Counted from the stretch's first letter, positions 24,301-32,747 are shown. The stretch: 64,000 nt of DNA from Aeromonas veronii (GCF_040215105.1 NZ_CP157875.1:2719501-2783500); one strand, 5' to 3'. A program made the numbers and translations. Notes: generated by a model from the letters alone, not told the origin.

Positions 24301-24407
24301 GCATAAGACTTTTCGATATCACCACGAAATGCGCTGCGTCCCAATACATCGAGGAACTGCAGAGTTGTGGATGACAAACTGTCCTGGTAATCGAGTCTCG
24401 GGATCAT
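21345..24407 (-). CDS. ydiJ: YdiJ, FAD-linked D-2-hydroxyacid dehydrogenase with Fe-S domain (1020 aa)
   Basis: Domains in order: FAD-binding PCMH domain with P-R-G-G-G-T-G-T-N-G-Q-S near residue 85; FAD-oxidase C-terminal domain to about 540; a ferredoxin-like cluster C-L-A-C-K-A-C-T-S-Q-C-P near 670; and a C-terminal cysteine-rich part with V-G-C-C-G-M-A-G-T-Y-G. This matches E. coli YdiJ (about 1018 aa), reported to oxidise D-2-hydroxyglutarate. It probably passes electrons to the membrane quinone pool. The downstream gene overlaps its stop. Confidence 0.9.
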   Translation of the reverse strand: MIPRLDYQDSLSSTTLQFLDVLGRSAFRGDIEKSYASRLAMATDNSVYQVIPEAVLYPRSADDIAVMLRLAQESAYASLSFFPRGGGTGTNGQSLGGGIIVDLSRHMNQIMEINLEAGWVRAQAGVVKDQLNAYLKPHGYFFSPDLSTSNRATLGGMVNTDASGQGSLVYGKTSDHVLGLKAVLENGDLMSTEPVNGERLADKLALKSREGEIYRTLYRIGRERRADIEATFPKLNRFLTGYDLKHLYTPDSDTLDVSRVLCGSEGSLGFITEARLNITPIPRYRTLVNVKYDSFPSALRNAPFMVEAHALSVETVDSRVLGLARADIIWHSVKEFIQEVPGKDLQGLNIVEFADTDETEHQAKVAELCRRIDGLLANGEAGVIGYQVCSHLPSIETIYAMRKKSVGLLGNAEGRKKPVAFTEDTAVPPESLADFIMEFRALLDDHGLDYGMFGHVDAGVLHVRPALDLCDPEQEVLLRRISDQVVALTAKYGGLMWGEHGKGFRSEYSPAFFGELWEELQRVKGAFDPQNRINPGKICMPYGSGAELVSVDGPKRGKFDRQIPIAVRESYTRALDCNGNGLCFTFETDSPMCPSVKISRDRRHSPKGRAGLMREWLRQLAEQGFDPLSEEIELQSGGLRIKSIVDKVRNTLARARGQYDFSHEVMEAMEGCLACKACTSQCPIKVDVPTFRARFMQLYHSRYLRGPKDYFVGTVESYAPLLAKAPKLVNFFLEKEWAQKATEKSIGMVDVPLLSVPTLAESLRDHRARYFDLAGLEAMGPEQRQKVVLIVQDPFTSYYDAPVVRDLVKLASKLGLQPYLLPFKPNGKPQHVKGFLRAFARTAASSAQFLNKVAGLGIPMVGVDPSLVLCYRDEYVKALGPARGDFQVMLPQEWLLSLPVESLPAAEVKEEAAEPWYLFAHCTEKTAKPSTHGDWGTLFSRFGARLQPVSVGCCGMAGTYGHDAKQVENSRGIYGLSWAEPLARLPKERCLATGYSCRSQVKRMEGEKLKHPVQALLELL

Positions 24408-24575
24408 GAATCCTTGTTCCCTTCCTTTGCTTGATGCCGGAGTGCCGGCGACAACGACCGCCTGGCTCGCCTCTCTCGGGCTGCCTTGGCCGGTCCGCTC
24501 ACATGTGAGCGGGCAGTATATCAGCTAGAAAACCGCTTGCGCGCTCAATCTTCACCATTTGAAAGGAGGACATTT

Positions 24576-25502
24576 ATGGCTCATTACAGCCATGTTATCA
24601 GTACGCTTATTCGCACCGAAAAACAGGCGCTGACCCTGTCGCTGTTCGGCTGCATCGGCTTCGCCCTATTCGGGATCGGCTATGGCCTGTTCGTCGGTTC
24701 CAACGCCATCATGCTCGATGGCATCTTCACCCTGTTCAGCATGGGCATGACGGGCCTTGGACTCATCACCGCCTACCTGGTCACCCGCCCCTCCGATGCC
24801 CGCTTCCAATATGGCTACGCCCATTTCGAGCCCATCACCAACGTCATCAACGGCACCATCATACTGCTGCTCTGTCTTGGCGCCCTGCACAGCGGCATCA
24901 GCTCCCTGATGAGCGGCGGGCGGGAGATAGACCTCGGTCACGCCCTCATCTATGCCGCCGTCTGCACCTTCTTCTGCGCCATTATCTACAAGGTCGAGTC
25001 TGCGGTGGCCGAACGGATCAATTCCGAACTGGTGCGGGTCGACTCCAAGGAGTGGCTGGTCGATACCCTGCTCAGCGTCACCCTGCTCATCGGTTTTCTG
25101 GTGGCCATCGGCCTCGATGCCATCGGCTATGGCCAGTACAACCGCTACATAGATCCCGTGCTGGTCACCCTGCTGGCCCTGTGCGCCACCCTGATCCCCA
25201 TCAAGGTTCTCGGCCGCAACCTGCGGGAAGTGCTGAAAATCGCCCCCAAGGGGGATGTCTCCCGGCTGGTGGCCAGCGAGATAGAGGCCCTGCGCCAGCG
25301 CCACGGGGTCGAGTGCTACAGCCACTTGGCGAAAAGTGGCCGCCGCTTCGATCTCGAACTCAACATCCTGGTGGCCCCGGGCCAGGAGTGGCCCATCGAG
25401 CGCCAGGATGCCCTGCGCCAGGAGCTCTGGTCCCGCCTCGGCGACACCCTGGGGGACGCCTGGCTGTCGGTCTGCTTCACCCGCGAGAAACGCTGGCTGT
25501 AA
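24576..25502 (+). CDS. Cation diffusion facilitator family exporter
   Basis: The 308-aa protein has five or six membrane segments. It begins M-A-H-Y-S-H-V-I-S-T-L-I-R-T-E and contains N-A-I-M-L-D-G-I-F-T-L-F-S-M, in which the Asp matches the CDF transmembrane metal site, and R-V-D-S-K-E-W-L-V-D-T-L for the second pair. The usual H/D-x-x-x-D pairs are partly changed (L-D-G-x-F; V-D-T-L), so the metal is uncertain. AAGGAGG 7 nt before the ATG fixes the start; the frame upstream is open to 24486. Divergent from ydiJ. Confidence 0.8.
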   Translation: MAHYSHVISTLIRTEKQALTLSLFGCIGFALFGIGYGLFVGSNAIMLDGIFTLFSMGMTGLGLITAYLVTRPSDARFQYGYAHFEPITNVINGTIILLLCLGALHSGISSLMSGGREIDLGHALIYAAVCTFFCAIIYKVESAVAERINSELVRVDSKEWLVDTLLSVTLLIGFLVAIGLDAIGYGQYNRYIDPVLVTLLALCATLIPIKVLGRNLREVLKIAPKGDVSRLVASEIEALRQRHGVECYSHLAKSGRRFDLELNILVAPGQEWPIERQDALRQELWSRLGDTLGDAWLSVCFTREKRWL

Positions 25503-25528
25503 CAGCCCGCCGACACCGGCAGACAAAC

Positions 25529-25551
25529 AGGGAGGCGGTCGCCGCCTCCCT
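25529..25551 (+). terminator. Hairpin after the CDF gene
   Basis: AGGGAGGCGG and CCGCCTCCCT form a 10-bp stem around TCG, 27 nt after the stop. The T tail is poor, so termination may be partial. Confidence 0.6.
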
Positions 25552-25818
25552 TGCCACTCTCCCCGGCCATTTGCTGTCATCACATCTTCATAACGCCGCT
25601 ATTGCCAAATCAATGACAACCGTTATCATCAGGGCTCACTTTTAACCGAGGTTTTATTGCCCATCATGGACAACCCCCGAAGTCGCCCTTCGTATATACC
25701 CATCACGTCTTGTCTTTACCTGCTCAATCCGCGCCTCTGAACGACCACTGTGCCTAACCTTGTCACGGTCCTTTGCCGTGTCTGATACCCACGCCGTTCG
25801 TTTTTATTAGAGGTCAAC

Positions 25819-27360
25819 ATGGAATTCTTGCTGGATCCCGCCCTGCTGGTGGGTCTGTTTACCCTGATCATCCTGGAGATAGTCCTCGGGATCGACAACC
25901 TGGTCTTCATCGCCATCCTGGTGAAGAAGCTCCCCCCTGCCCAACGGGACAAGGCCCGCATCATCGGCCTCTCCCTGGCACTGCTGATGCGCCTTGGGCT
26001 GCTCAGCATCATGTCCTGGCTGGTCACCCTCACCACTCCCTTGCTGCACCTTGGCGATTTCGCCTTCTCCGGTCGGGATCTCATCCTGATGGGGGGTGGC
26101 CTGTTCCTGCTGTTCAAGGCCACCACCGAACTGCACGAGCGCCTCGAGGCCAAACCCGAGGTCCAGGGCCAGGTCGGCGTCTACGCGGGCTTTGGCGTGG
26201 TGATCGCCCAGATCCTGGTGCTGGATGCCGTCTTCTCTCTGGACTCCATCATCACCGCCGTCGGCATGGTGGATCACCTGGGGGTCATGATGGCGGCGGT
26301 GACCATCGCCATGGTGGTGATGGTGCTCGCCTCCAAGCCCCTGACCCGCTTCGTCAACGCCCACCCGACCGTGGTGGTGCTCTGTCTGAGCTTCCTGCTG
26401 ATGATAGGTTTCAGCCTGGTGGCGGAAGGGTTTGGCTTCCATATTCCCAAGGGCTACCTCTACGCCGCCATCGGTTTCTCGGTGCTCATCGAGTTCTTCA
26501 ACCAGTTGGCCCAGCGCAGCGCCCGTCGCCACGCATCCCGGCTTCCCCTGCGTGAACGCACCACGGCCGCCATCTTCCAGATGATGGGAGGCAGCAAGCG
26601 CAGTGCATCTCAGGAACTGGATGAAGACGAGGAGCAGGAACAGCCCCTGCCCCCCGGCTTTGGCGAGGAGGAGCGCAACATGGTGAGCGGCGTGCTGTCT
26701 CTCGCCGAGCGATCCATCCGCACCATCATGACGCCGCGATCCGAGATGGCCTGGATCGACGTCAATGACAGCCCGGACGAGATCCGCGCCCTGCTGCAAC
26801 GGGAGCCTCACAGCCTGTTCCCGGTCTGTGACGGCGGGCTGGATGACCTCATCGGGGTGGTCAAGGCACGTGACCTGCTGTTCGCCCTGAACGAGGGGCA
26901 GTCTCTGCACGCACTCGCCAAGCAGAACGACCCCGTCATCGTGCCCCAGACCATCAACGTGATCCGATTGCTGGCGGAGCTGCGTCAGGCCAGGGGCAGT
27001 CTCATCCTGGTAACGGACGAATTCGGCGTCATTCAGGGGTTGGTGACCACCCACGATCTGCTGGAGGCCATCGTCGGCGAGCTGCCGGATGAGGACGAAA
27101 CCCCGGACGTGGTCCGCGATGGGGAAGGCTGGCTTATCAACGGCAGCACCAACATCCATCAGGTGGAGCAGGCACTGGATTGCGACGGTCTGGTGAGCGA
27201 GAGCGATGAGTACGTGACCCTGGCGGGCATGCTGCTCTCCCACTTCGGCAGTCTGCCGGAGCAGGGCCAGCAGTTGCAACTGGGCGGGCATCACTTCGAG
27301 GTGCTGGCGGTGAACGAGCGACGCATCGAGCGAGTGAGGATCTGGGCGCTGCAGCCCTGA
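25819..27360 (+). CDS. TerC-CBS-CorC/HlyC membrane protein (YegH/YoaE-like)
   Basis: The 513-aa protein has an N-terminal TerC-type membrane domain ([16 protein letters not shown], with the Asp-Asn metal-like site, and [15 protein letters not shown] in the second repeat), then two CBS domains ([22 protein letters not shown]) and a C-terminal CorC/HlyC transporter-associated domain. E. coli homologues are YegH and YoaE. A role in metal export or envelope ion balance is plausible; TerC relatives export Mn2+. AGAGGT precedes the ATG. The 315-bp leader shows no riboswitch I can prove. Confidence 0.85.
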   Translation: MEFLLDPALLVGLFTLIILEIVLGIDNLVFIAILVKKLPPAQRDKARIIGLSLALLMRLGLLSIMSWLVTLTTPLLHLGDFAFSGRDLILMGGGLFLLFKATTELHERLEAKPEVQGQVGVYAGFGVVIAQILVLDAVFSLDSIITAVGMVDHLGVMMAAVTIAMVVMVLASKPLTRFVNAHPTVVVLCLSFLLMIGFSLVAEGFGFHIPKGYLYAAIGFSVLIEFFNQLAQRSARRHASRLPLRERTTAAIFQMMGGSKRSASQELDEDEEQEQPLPPGFGEEERNMVSGVLSLAERSIRTIMTPRSEMAWIDVNDSPDEIRALLQREPHSLFPVCDGGLDDLIGVVKARDLLFALNEGQSLHALAKQNDPVIVPQTINVIRLLAELRQARGSLILVTDEFGVIQGLVTTHDLLEAIVGELPDEDETPDVVRDGEGWLINGSTNIHQVEQALDCDGLVSESDEYVTLAGMLLSHFGSLPEQGQQLQLGGHHFEVLAVNERRIERVRIWALQP

Positions 27361-27407
27361 CGCCAGGCCACGCCATGGGCGTGAATGGATGCCAATGAAT
27401 CAAACCA

Positions 27408-27433
27408 GGGGGCCAGTCGGCCCTCTTTTTTTT
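27408..27433 (+). terminator. Terminator after the TerC-CBS gene
   Basis: GGGGGCC and GGCCCTC (one G-U pair, loop AGTC) are followed by eight T residues. Confidence 0.8.
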
Positions 27434-27546
27434 GGCCTCCCATCGCCATTGCTGCACAAGTTGCAATTCTCTTCTGTGATTACCCCTCTTTTTCTCAATG
27501 CAGGCGGGGGATAGAGTCAGCACCATCACCCGATGAGGAATTCAAG

Positions 27547-28668
27547 ATGAGCCACGACAACCTGTTCTGCCCCCTGCGCCTCGGCCAACTGCACCTGAAC
27601 AACCGTATCGTCATGCCCCCCATGACCCGCTCCCGTGCCAGCCAGCCCGGAGACGTGGCCAACGCCATGATGGCCACCTACTACGGCCAGCGGGCCGACG
27701 CCGGTCTCATCGTGAGCGAAGGCACCCAGATCGATCCCCTCGGCAAAGGCTATGCCTGGACCCCGGGCATCCATAGCGCCGAGCAGGTCGCCGGCTGGAA
27801 GCTGGTAACGGACGCCGTCCATGCCAAGGGTGGCACCATCTTCTCCCAGCTCTGGCACGTGGGCCGGGTCACTCATCCGGACAACATCGGCGGCGCCCAG
27901 CCCATTTCGGCGTCAGCCATCAAGGCCGAAGGGGTCAAGGTCTTCGTGGACAACGGCAGCGACGCCCCGGGGTTTGTGGAAACCACCCTGCCCCGCGCCA
28001 TGACCCAGGCCGACATCGACACCGTGGTGGGCCAGTTCCGCCGCGCCGCCCGCAACGCCATGGAGGCGGGGTTTGACGGCATCGAGCTGCACGCCGCCAA
28101 CGGCTATCTCATCAACCAGTTCCTGGATTCCGAGTCCAATGCCCGTACCGACAACTACGGCGGCTCCCTCGAGAACCGGCTGCGCTTCTTGAAAGAGGTG
28201 GTCGAGGCGGTGAGCGCCGAGATCGGGGCGGATCGGGTCGGCGTGCGTCTGGCCCCCCTCACCACCCTGAATGGCACCGTGGATGCCAATCCGGAGCAGA
28301 CCTATCTGGCCGCCGCCCGCCTGCTGGGGACGCTCGATGTCACCTATCTGCACATTGCCGAAGCGGACTGGGACGATGCTCCCCTGATGCCGGAGAACTT
28401 CAAGCAGGGGCTGCGGGATGCCTTCCCCAACACCCTCATTTACGCCGGCAAATACGATGGCGCGCGGGCGCGGGCCGCCCTCGCTGCGGGCTGGGCAGAC
28501 ATGATTGGCTTTGGCCGCCCCTTCGTGGCCAACCCCGATCTGCCGAATCGGCTGCGCCACGGCTACCCCTGGGCGCCCCATGATCCGGCCACCCTGTTTG
28601 GCGGCGCCGAGCACGGCCTCACCGACTACCCCGTCTATCAGGGGGAAAGCGCCCCGCAACCCGCCTGA
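27547..28668 (+). CDS. Old Yellow Enzyme family ene-reductase (NemA-like)
   Basis: The 373-aa FMN barrel has P-M-T-R-S-R-A at the start of the barrel, S-E-G-T-Q-I, Q-L-W-H-V-G-R, the substrate pair H-A-A-N-G-Y-L-I-N-Q-F-L and R-T-D-N-Y-G-G-S-L-E-N-R, and G-F-G-R-P-F-V-A-N-P. These are the signatures of E. coli NemA and other OYEs, which reduce maleimides, enones and nitro compounds with NADPH. The M-S-H-D-N-L-F start follows GAGG; the frame extends upstream without homology. It stands alone between terminators. Confidence 0.9.
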   Translation: MSHDNLFCPLRLGQLHLNNRIVMPPMTRSRASQPGDVANAMMATYYGQRADAGLIVSEGTQIDPLGKGYAWTPGIHSAEQVAGWKLVTDAVHAKGGTIFSQLWHVGRVTHPDNIGGAQPISASAIKAEGVKVFVDNGSDAPGFVETTLPRAMTQADIDTVVGQFRRAARNAMEAGFDGIELHAANGYLINQFLDSESNARTDNYGGSLENRLRFLKEVVEAVSAEIGADRVGVRLAPLTTLNGTVDANPEQTYLAAARLLGTLDVTYLHIAEADWDDAPLMPENFKQGLRDAFPNTLIYAGKYDGARARAALAAGWADMIGFGRPFVANPDLPNRLRHGYPWAPHDPATLFGGAEHGLTDYPVYQGESAPQPA

Positions 28669-28697
28669 TCGATAGCGGCTCTCCCTTCTGTTTATTG

Positions 28698-28726
28698 GCC
28701 CCCGCCCTGCGGGGGCTGTTTATTTT
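28698..28726 (+). terminator. Terminator after the OYE gene
   Basis: GCCCCCGC and GCGGGGGC with loop CCT, followed by TGTTTATTTT. Confidence 0.85.
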
Positions 28727-28877
28727 GTTAACCCCCCTCTTGTATCAGCCACTCTCTGTATCGCCCCCTCCTCCCCGCGCCCAAAAACCGGGAGTCAATC
28801 ATCACTTGTCTGATGAAGATCAAAACCTTGTCATGACAAGAGGCAGATAGTGCACCCATCTCACCCTTCAGGGAGTC

Positions 28878-29369
28878 ATGGTTGTGAGCACCACACAGAC
28901 CCGGCTGGTCGCCTCGGTAGCGGGACGACTTCGCATCAGACAGGGCAGCGCGGATCCTGCCCAATTGACCCGCTGGCAGACAGAAGTGGCCAGCTGGCCC
29001 GGGGTGCAGAGCGCCCGCCTCAACCGGGCGGCCCTCAGCCTCATCGTGCAATACGCCACGGCGCACTGTTCCCAGTCCGAGATGGAGTCCCGCATCCGGG
29101 CCCTCTGCCTTGAGGGCGAGGCTGAGCCGGTGTCGACGCAGACCCCGACTGTTGCACCACCACGGCGACGAACCTCACTGCGTCCCCACAAGGCGGCCTG
29201 GCGCAGACGCGCCAACCGGGGGGCCAAGATAACCGCCATGGTAGCCCTGCCGCTCTCCATTGCCCTGGTCTACGCCGGCCACAAGCGCCTGCACGCCGCC
29301 ACCGGCTGGCTGTTCGTCGCGGCCCTGTCGGTGCATCTGGCCATCCATCGTCGCAACGTTTTCCATTAA
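28878..29369 (+). CDS. HMA_2-like domain membrane protein, first gene of P-ATPase operon (163 aa)
   Basis: Residues about 8-60 form a ferredoxin-like HMA_2-type domain without the CxxC metal pair: V-A-G-R-L-R-I-R, then W-P-G-V-Q-S-A-R-L-N-R-A-A-L-S-L-I-V-Q-Y. After a linker rich in P/T and R/K there is one hydrophobic stretch (I-T-A-M-V-A-L-P-L-S-I-A-L-V-Y-A-G) and a second near the C-terminus. The same domain pattern recurs in the next gene and in the ATPase of this operon. An AGGGAG lies very near the ATG; a GTG two codons later has better spacing. Function is unknown; an accessory to metal transport is inferred. Confidence 0.7.
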   Translation: MVVSTTQTRLVASVAGRLRIRQGSADPAQLTRWQTEVASWPGVQSARLNRAALSLIVQYATAHCSQSEMESRIRALCLEGEAEPVSTQTPTVAPPRRRTSLRPHKAAWRRRANRGAKITAMVALPLSIALVYAGHKRLHAATGWLFVAALSVHLAIHRRNVFH

Positions 29370-29387
29370 GCAGAGCAAAGGTACGGC

Positions 29388-29726
29388 ATGACACGCCTTG
29401 AACAGCTGCGGGCCCTGACCCGCCACCTGACCATCGCCCACCACATCCCCGGCCGGGTTCGTTTCAAACTCAAGCTGGGGGCCCTCGGCAGTGCCGAAAT
29501 GAGCCAGCTTGGCCAGATGGGACAGCTCAAGCAGATGATTGAGACCATGCCCGGCATTCGCGATCTTCGCGTCAACCCCGCCGCCCTCTCCTGCGTGGTG
29601 GAGTACGACCCGGCCCAGATAACCCCTCCCCTGTGGGAGTCCCTCGTCGAGGGGAAAGAGTGTGAACAGGTCCACCAGGCCCTGGATCGCATCGAGCACC
29701 ATGTCCAGACCTTTTCCCATGGTTGA
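29388..29726 (+). CDS. HMA_2-like domain protein (112 aa)
   Basis: The sequence H-H-I-P-G-R-V-R-F-K-L followed by M-P-G-I-R-D-L-R-V-N-P-A-A-L-S-C-V-V-E-Y repeats the pattern G-R-x-R ... P-G-(V/I)-x-x-x-R-x-N-x-x-A-x-S seen in the neighbouring gene and ATPase. No metal-binding CxxC is present. It is soluble and follows the previous gene after 18 nt. A heteromeric partner or regulator of the ATPase is inferred. Confidence 0.7.
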   Translation: MTRLEQLRALTRHLTIAHHIPGRVRFKLKLGALGSAEMSQLGQMGQLKQMIETMPGIRDLRVNPAALSCVVEYDPAQITPPLWESLVEGKECEQVHQALDRIEHHVQTFSHG

Positions 29727-29768
29727 TCCCGCCCAGCCGCGGCGATCCCATTCACAAGGAGCCATATC

Positions 29769-30011
29769 ATGATCCCGTTGATCGTCGGCGCCATCGCCGG
29801 TGCCTTGGCCGTGCGCACATTGCAGCGCACCCGCCCCGCCGTATCCCTTCACAAGGCCAAAGACTCCCTGCGCCAGGTGTCCATCGCCGGACTCACCAGC
29901 CTGGAGCACTCCTCCGCCAGGTTGCGCCAGCAGTTGAGCGAGCCACAGGCCCCCGCACCGGACGCCGAGGGGGTGGCCGAGCAAGAAGCGCCCGAGGAGC
30001 CCAAGGCATGA
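29769..30011 (+). CDS. Small TM protein with acidic tail, PacL-like layout (80 aa)
   Basis: One N-terminal membrane segment (I-P-L-I-V-G-A-I-A-G-A-L-A-V) is followed by an amphipathic helix (H-K-A-K-D-S-L-R-Q-V-S-I-A-G-L) and a Pro/Ala/Glu-rich acidic tail. This is the layout of the mycobacterial PacL helpers of P1B-ATPases, although no clear histidine/aspartate metal motif is seen at the C-terminus. AAGGAG precedes the start. Its last bases overlap the next start codon (ATGA). The similarity is architectural and would need profile comparison. Confidence 0.6.
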   Translation: MIPLIVGAIAGALAVRTLQRTRPAVSLHKAKDSLRQVSIAGLTSLEHSSARLRQQLSEPQAPAPDAEGVAEQEAPEEPKA

Positions 30012-30280
30012 CCACCGACAATCGCGAGCTCGCCAATCACTTCGCCCGGGGCGCCGTGGCAGGGGGGCTGCTCAGCGCACTGCAAAGCGGCGCCAAACCG
30101 GGTAAACGCTCCCGGCGCAAGGTGCTGCGCCATGCCCTGCAGGGGGGGATTGCCACCGCCACCGGCCTCGGGGTCGCCAACGCCCTCGAGCAAGGTAACC
30201 TCTCGCGAGCCGGCCTGCTGCTCGCGGGCGGCATCCTCGGCATCGCCAGCGCAGAGCGGCTGCTGACCCCCCGCGACTGA
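30008..30280 (+). CDS. Glycine-rich small membrane protein of the P-ATPase operon (90 aa)
   Basis: The product has two hydrophobic glycine/alanine-rich segments (A-V-A-G-G-L-L-S-A-L and the C-terminal A-G-L-L-L-A-G-G-I-L-G-I-A-S-A) flanking a basic, K/R-rich region (K-P-G-K-R-S-R-R-K-V-L-R). Start at 30008 overlaps the previous stop by 4 nt. The frame extends upstream to 29723 without conservation signs. Families of this kind (DUF5132-like or glycine-zipper) occur beside P-ATPases in other bacteria; the exact family is not certain. Confidence 0.6.
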   Translation: MTTDNRELANHFARGAVAGGLLSALQSGAKPGKRSRRKVLRHALQGGIATATGLGVANALEQGNLSRAGLLLAGGILGIASAERLLTPRD

Positions 30281-30329
30281 CACATACACAGACACTCCCC
30301 TCCATTGAACAAGCCAAAGGAATCATCTC

Positions 30330-30650
30330 ATGGGTAAGAAGAGCAAGAAGGCCTACAAGAAGCTGTTGAAGGCACAGATGGCACAGGGCAACGGCGCTCA
30401 GGCTGGCATAGGGCAAGCCCAGGGCTGGCTCGGCAAGTTGCAGGGCAACAGCACCCAGCAACTGCTGCTGGGGGCCGCCATCGGGGCGGCGGCGGCCTAT
30501 GTGCTCAGCAACGACGAGATGCGCGAGAAGATAGTGCGCTCCGCCGTGCGCCTCTACAGCGACATCAGCGGCGGCGTGGCCGAACTCAAGGAACAGATGG
30601 CGGACATGCAGGCCGAGCTGCAGGCTCAGGGCGGCGAGCAGGATGAGTAG
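30330..30650 (+). CDS. YtxH-like small membrane protein (106 aa)
   Basis: The N-terminus is very basic (M-G-K-K-S-K-K-A-Y-K-K-L-L-K), then comes a glycine/alanine membrane segment (L-L-L-G-A-A-I-G-A-A-A-A-Y-V-L-S) followed by a coiled-coil-like amphipathic tail rich in Q/E. This is the YtxH-type layout. It has an AAAGGAA ribosome-binding site and overlaps the ATPase start by 8 nt, so the two are coupled. It probably helps assemble or position the ATPase. Confidence 0.65.
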   Translation: MGKKSKKAYKKLLKAQMAQGNGAQAGIGQAQGWLGKLQGNSTQQLLLGAAIGAAAAYVLSNDEMREKIVRSAVRLYSDISGGVAELKEQMADMQAELQAQGGEQDE

Positions 30651-32727
30651 CGAGAGCGCTCTCTCCTCCCTGCGCCTGGTTCACCAGTGCCGGGGACGGG
30701 CGCGCTGGCGCTATGGCTGCCACGGACGGCCGCCGCTGGATCAGCCGGGGCTTCGCTACGCCATCGCCGATCTGCCCGGGGTGCAGGCGGTCAGGTTCAA
30801 CCCCAAGGCCAGCTCGCTTATCGTCACCTTTGACGCGCAGGTGACCGAAATACAATCCCTGGCGGAGCAGATCCTCTCCCTCGCCCCGCCCCCGGGCCGG
30901 TTAACCCCGCCGGCATCGCCCCCTGATGCCGTCAGCCGCACCCGGCTCGCCACCAATCTGGCGGCCCTGCTCGGGGTCAACCTGCTGCCGGTGCCGCTGC
31001 GATTGCCCCTCTCCCTGCTGATGGCGATGCCGGTGCTTCGCCACGGCGCCGGGGAGCTCTTCTCCCGCGGTCTCACCTCCCACGTGCTGGAGGGCATGGC
31101 GGTCTCCATCTCCCTTGGCAGCGGCGATTATCTCGCGGCCAACACCACCTCCTTCATGCTGGAGCTGGGGGAATATCTGGAAGAGTCCATCTCCCGGCGA
31201 TCCGATGACATGCTGCGGGAATTGCTCAAGCCCGCCAGCGACGAGATCTGGGTCGAGCGGGACGGGGTGGAGATCCTGGTGCCGGCGGGCGAGGTGCAGG
31301 TGGGCGAGACGGTGATCGTCGCCACCGGCATGGTCATCCAGATAGACGGTACCGTGCTCGGCGGGGAGGCCTATGTCAACGAGGCCTCCATGACCGGCGA
31401 GAGCCGCTCCGTGGCCAAGGCACGGGGCGATGCCGTGATGTCCGGCACCGTGCTGGAGGATGGGCGACTGCGCATCTACGCCGAGCACGTGGGTCAGCGC
31501 ACCGCCGCCGCCCGCATCGCCGACTATGTGCAGCAGTCCCTCACCGCCAAGAGCGAGGTGCAACTGCAGGCCTCCCGGCTGGCCGACAGGCTGGTGCCGA
31601 GGGTGCTCGGGCTCGCGGGCTCGGCCTACCTGCTCAGCGGAGACTGGCGCCGCGCCGCCGCCGTGCTGCAGGCGGACTACTCCTGCGCCCTCAAGCTCGC
31701 CACCCCGGTGGCCTTCAAGTCGGCCATGTATGCCGCGGGCAAGGGGGGCATCCTCATCAAGGGGGCCACGGCCCTCGAGCGCCTGGCCGAGGCCGATACC
31801 TTCATCTTCGACAAGACCGGCACCCTGACCAACGGCGATCTGGTGGTGACCGATTCCATCACCTTCGATTCCGCCTACACGGCGGACGATCTCATCTGGC
31901 TCGCCGCCTCGGTGGAGGAGCACTACTTCCACCCCCTGGCCATCGCCGTGGTGGAGGCGTCCCGCAACATCGAGGGGCGCCACTTCGATCACACCGAGGT
32001 GGAGTTCATCGTCGCCCACGGGGTGGCGAGCGAGATCGACGGCAAACGCATCGTGGTGGGCTCGCGCCACTTCGTGGAAGAAGATGAGGGGATCGATGTC
32101 AGCCCCTGGCAAGAGACCCTGCACGGCCTCTACCACGAGGGCAAGACCCTGCTCTACATCGGCTACGGCGGCAGTCTCATCGGGGTGCTGGCCCTGCGCG
32201 ACACGGTACGCGAGCAGAGCGCCGCCACCCTCGCCCGGTTGCGCCAGTCCGGGGTGAAGCGGATCCTGATGCTGACCGGGGATCACCACGACAGGGCCCA
32301 GGATCTCGCCGATCGGCTCGGCATCGACGAGGTGTTTGCCCAGCTGCTGCCTGAGGAGAAGGCCAGCATCATAGAGCAGCTCACCGCAGAGGGGGCCCGC
32401 ATCGCCTTCGTCGGGGATGGCATCAACGATGCCCCGGCGCTGGCGGGCGCCCACGTCGGGATCGCCATGCAGAAGGGGGCCGACATCGCCCGCATCTCCG
32501 CCGACATTGCCCTGCTGCAGGACGACATCGGTCGGGTGGCCGAGGCCCGCGAGCTGGCCTGCGCCGCCATGGGGCTCATTCACGACAACTACCGCATCAC
32601 CATCGGCGCCAACACCGCCATCCTGGGGGCGGCGGCGGTCGGACTGTTGAGCCCCATCGTCGCCTCGGTGCTGCACAACGGCACCACCATCGGCATCCTG
32701 CTCAATGCCCTGCGAGGGCGGCACTGA
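30643..32727 (+). CDS. P1B-type heavy-metal ATPase with atypical transmembrane metal motif (694 aa)
   Basis: An N-terminal HMA_2-like domain without CxxC (R-G-R-A-R-W-R-Y; L-P-G-V-Q-A-V-R-F-N-P) is followed by P-ATPase domains: T-G-E-S actuator loop, phosphorylation site D-K-T-G-T-L-T-N-G, the P1B H-P locus (H-Y-F-H-P-L-A), and G-D-G-I-N-D-A-P-A-L. The metal-site helix reads Y-S-C-A-L-K-L-A-T-P-V-A-F-K-S, in place of the usual C-P-C/C-P-H-A-L-G-L-A-T-P. The C-terminal H-N-G-T-T-I-G-I-L-L-N-A-L-R fits P1B helix 8. It is the last gene of the operon, followed by a strong terminator. The transported ion is unknown. Confidence 0.85.
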   Translation: MSSESALSSLRLVHQCRGRARWRYGCHGRPPLDQPGLRYAIADLPGVQAVRFNPKASSLIVTFDAQVTEIQSLAEQILSLAPPPGRLTPPASPPDAVSRTRLATNLAALLGVNLLPVPLRLPLSLLMAMPVLRHGAGELFSRGLTSHVLEGMAVSISLGSGDYLAANTTSFMLELGEYLEESISRRSDDMLRELLKPASDEIWVERDGVEILVPAGEVQVGETVIVATGMVIQIDGTVLGGEAYVNEASMTGESRSVAKARGDAVMSGTVLEDGRLRIYAEHVGQRTAAARIADYVQQSLTAKSEVQLQASRLADRLVPRVLGLAGSAYLLSGDWRRAAAVLQADYSCALKLATPVAFKSAMYAAGKGGILIKGATALERLAEADTFIFDKTGTLTNGDLVVTDSITFDSAYTADDLIWLAASVEEHYFHPLAIAVVEASRNIEGRHFDHTEVEFIVAHGVASEIDGKRIVVGSRHFVEEDEGIDVSPWQETLHGLYHEGKTLLYIGYGGSLIGVLALRDTVREQSAATLARLRQSGVKRILMLTGDHHDRAQDLADRLGIDEVFAQLLPEEKASIIEQLTAEGARIAFVGDGINDAPALAGAHVGIAMQKGADIARISADIALLQDDIGRVAEARELACAAMGLIHDNYRITIGANTAILGAAAVGLLSPIVASVLHNGTTIGILLNALRGRH

Positions 32728-32747
32728 GCCACGTGCTTGCCCGCTCA

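Noticed and set aside
25640..25818. yybP-ykoY-type manganese riboswitch before the TerC-CBS gene
   Set aside because: TerC-family genes often have this element, but I could not find its conserved core sequences in the leader.
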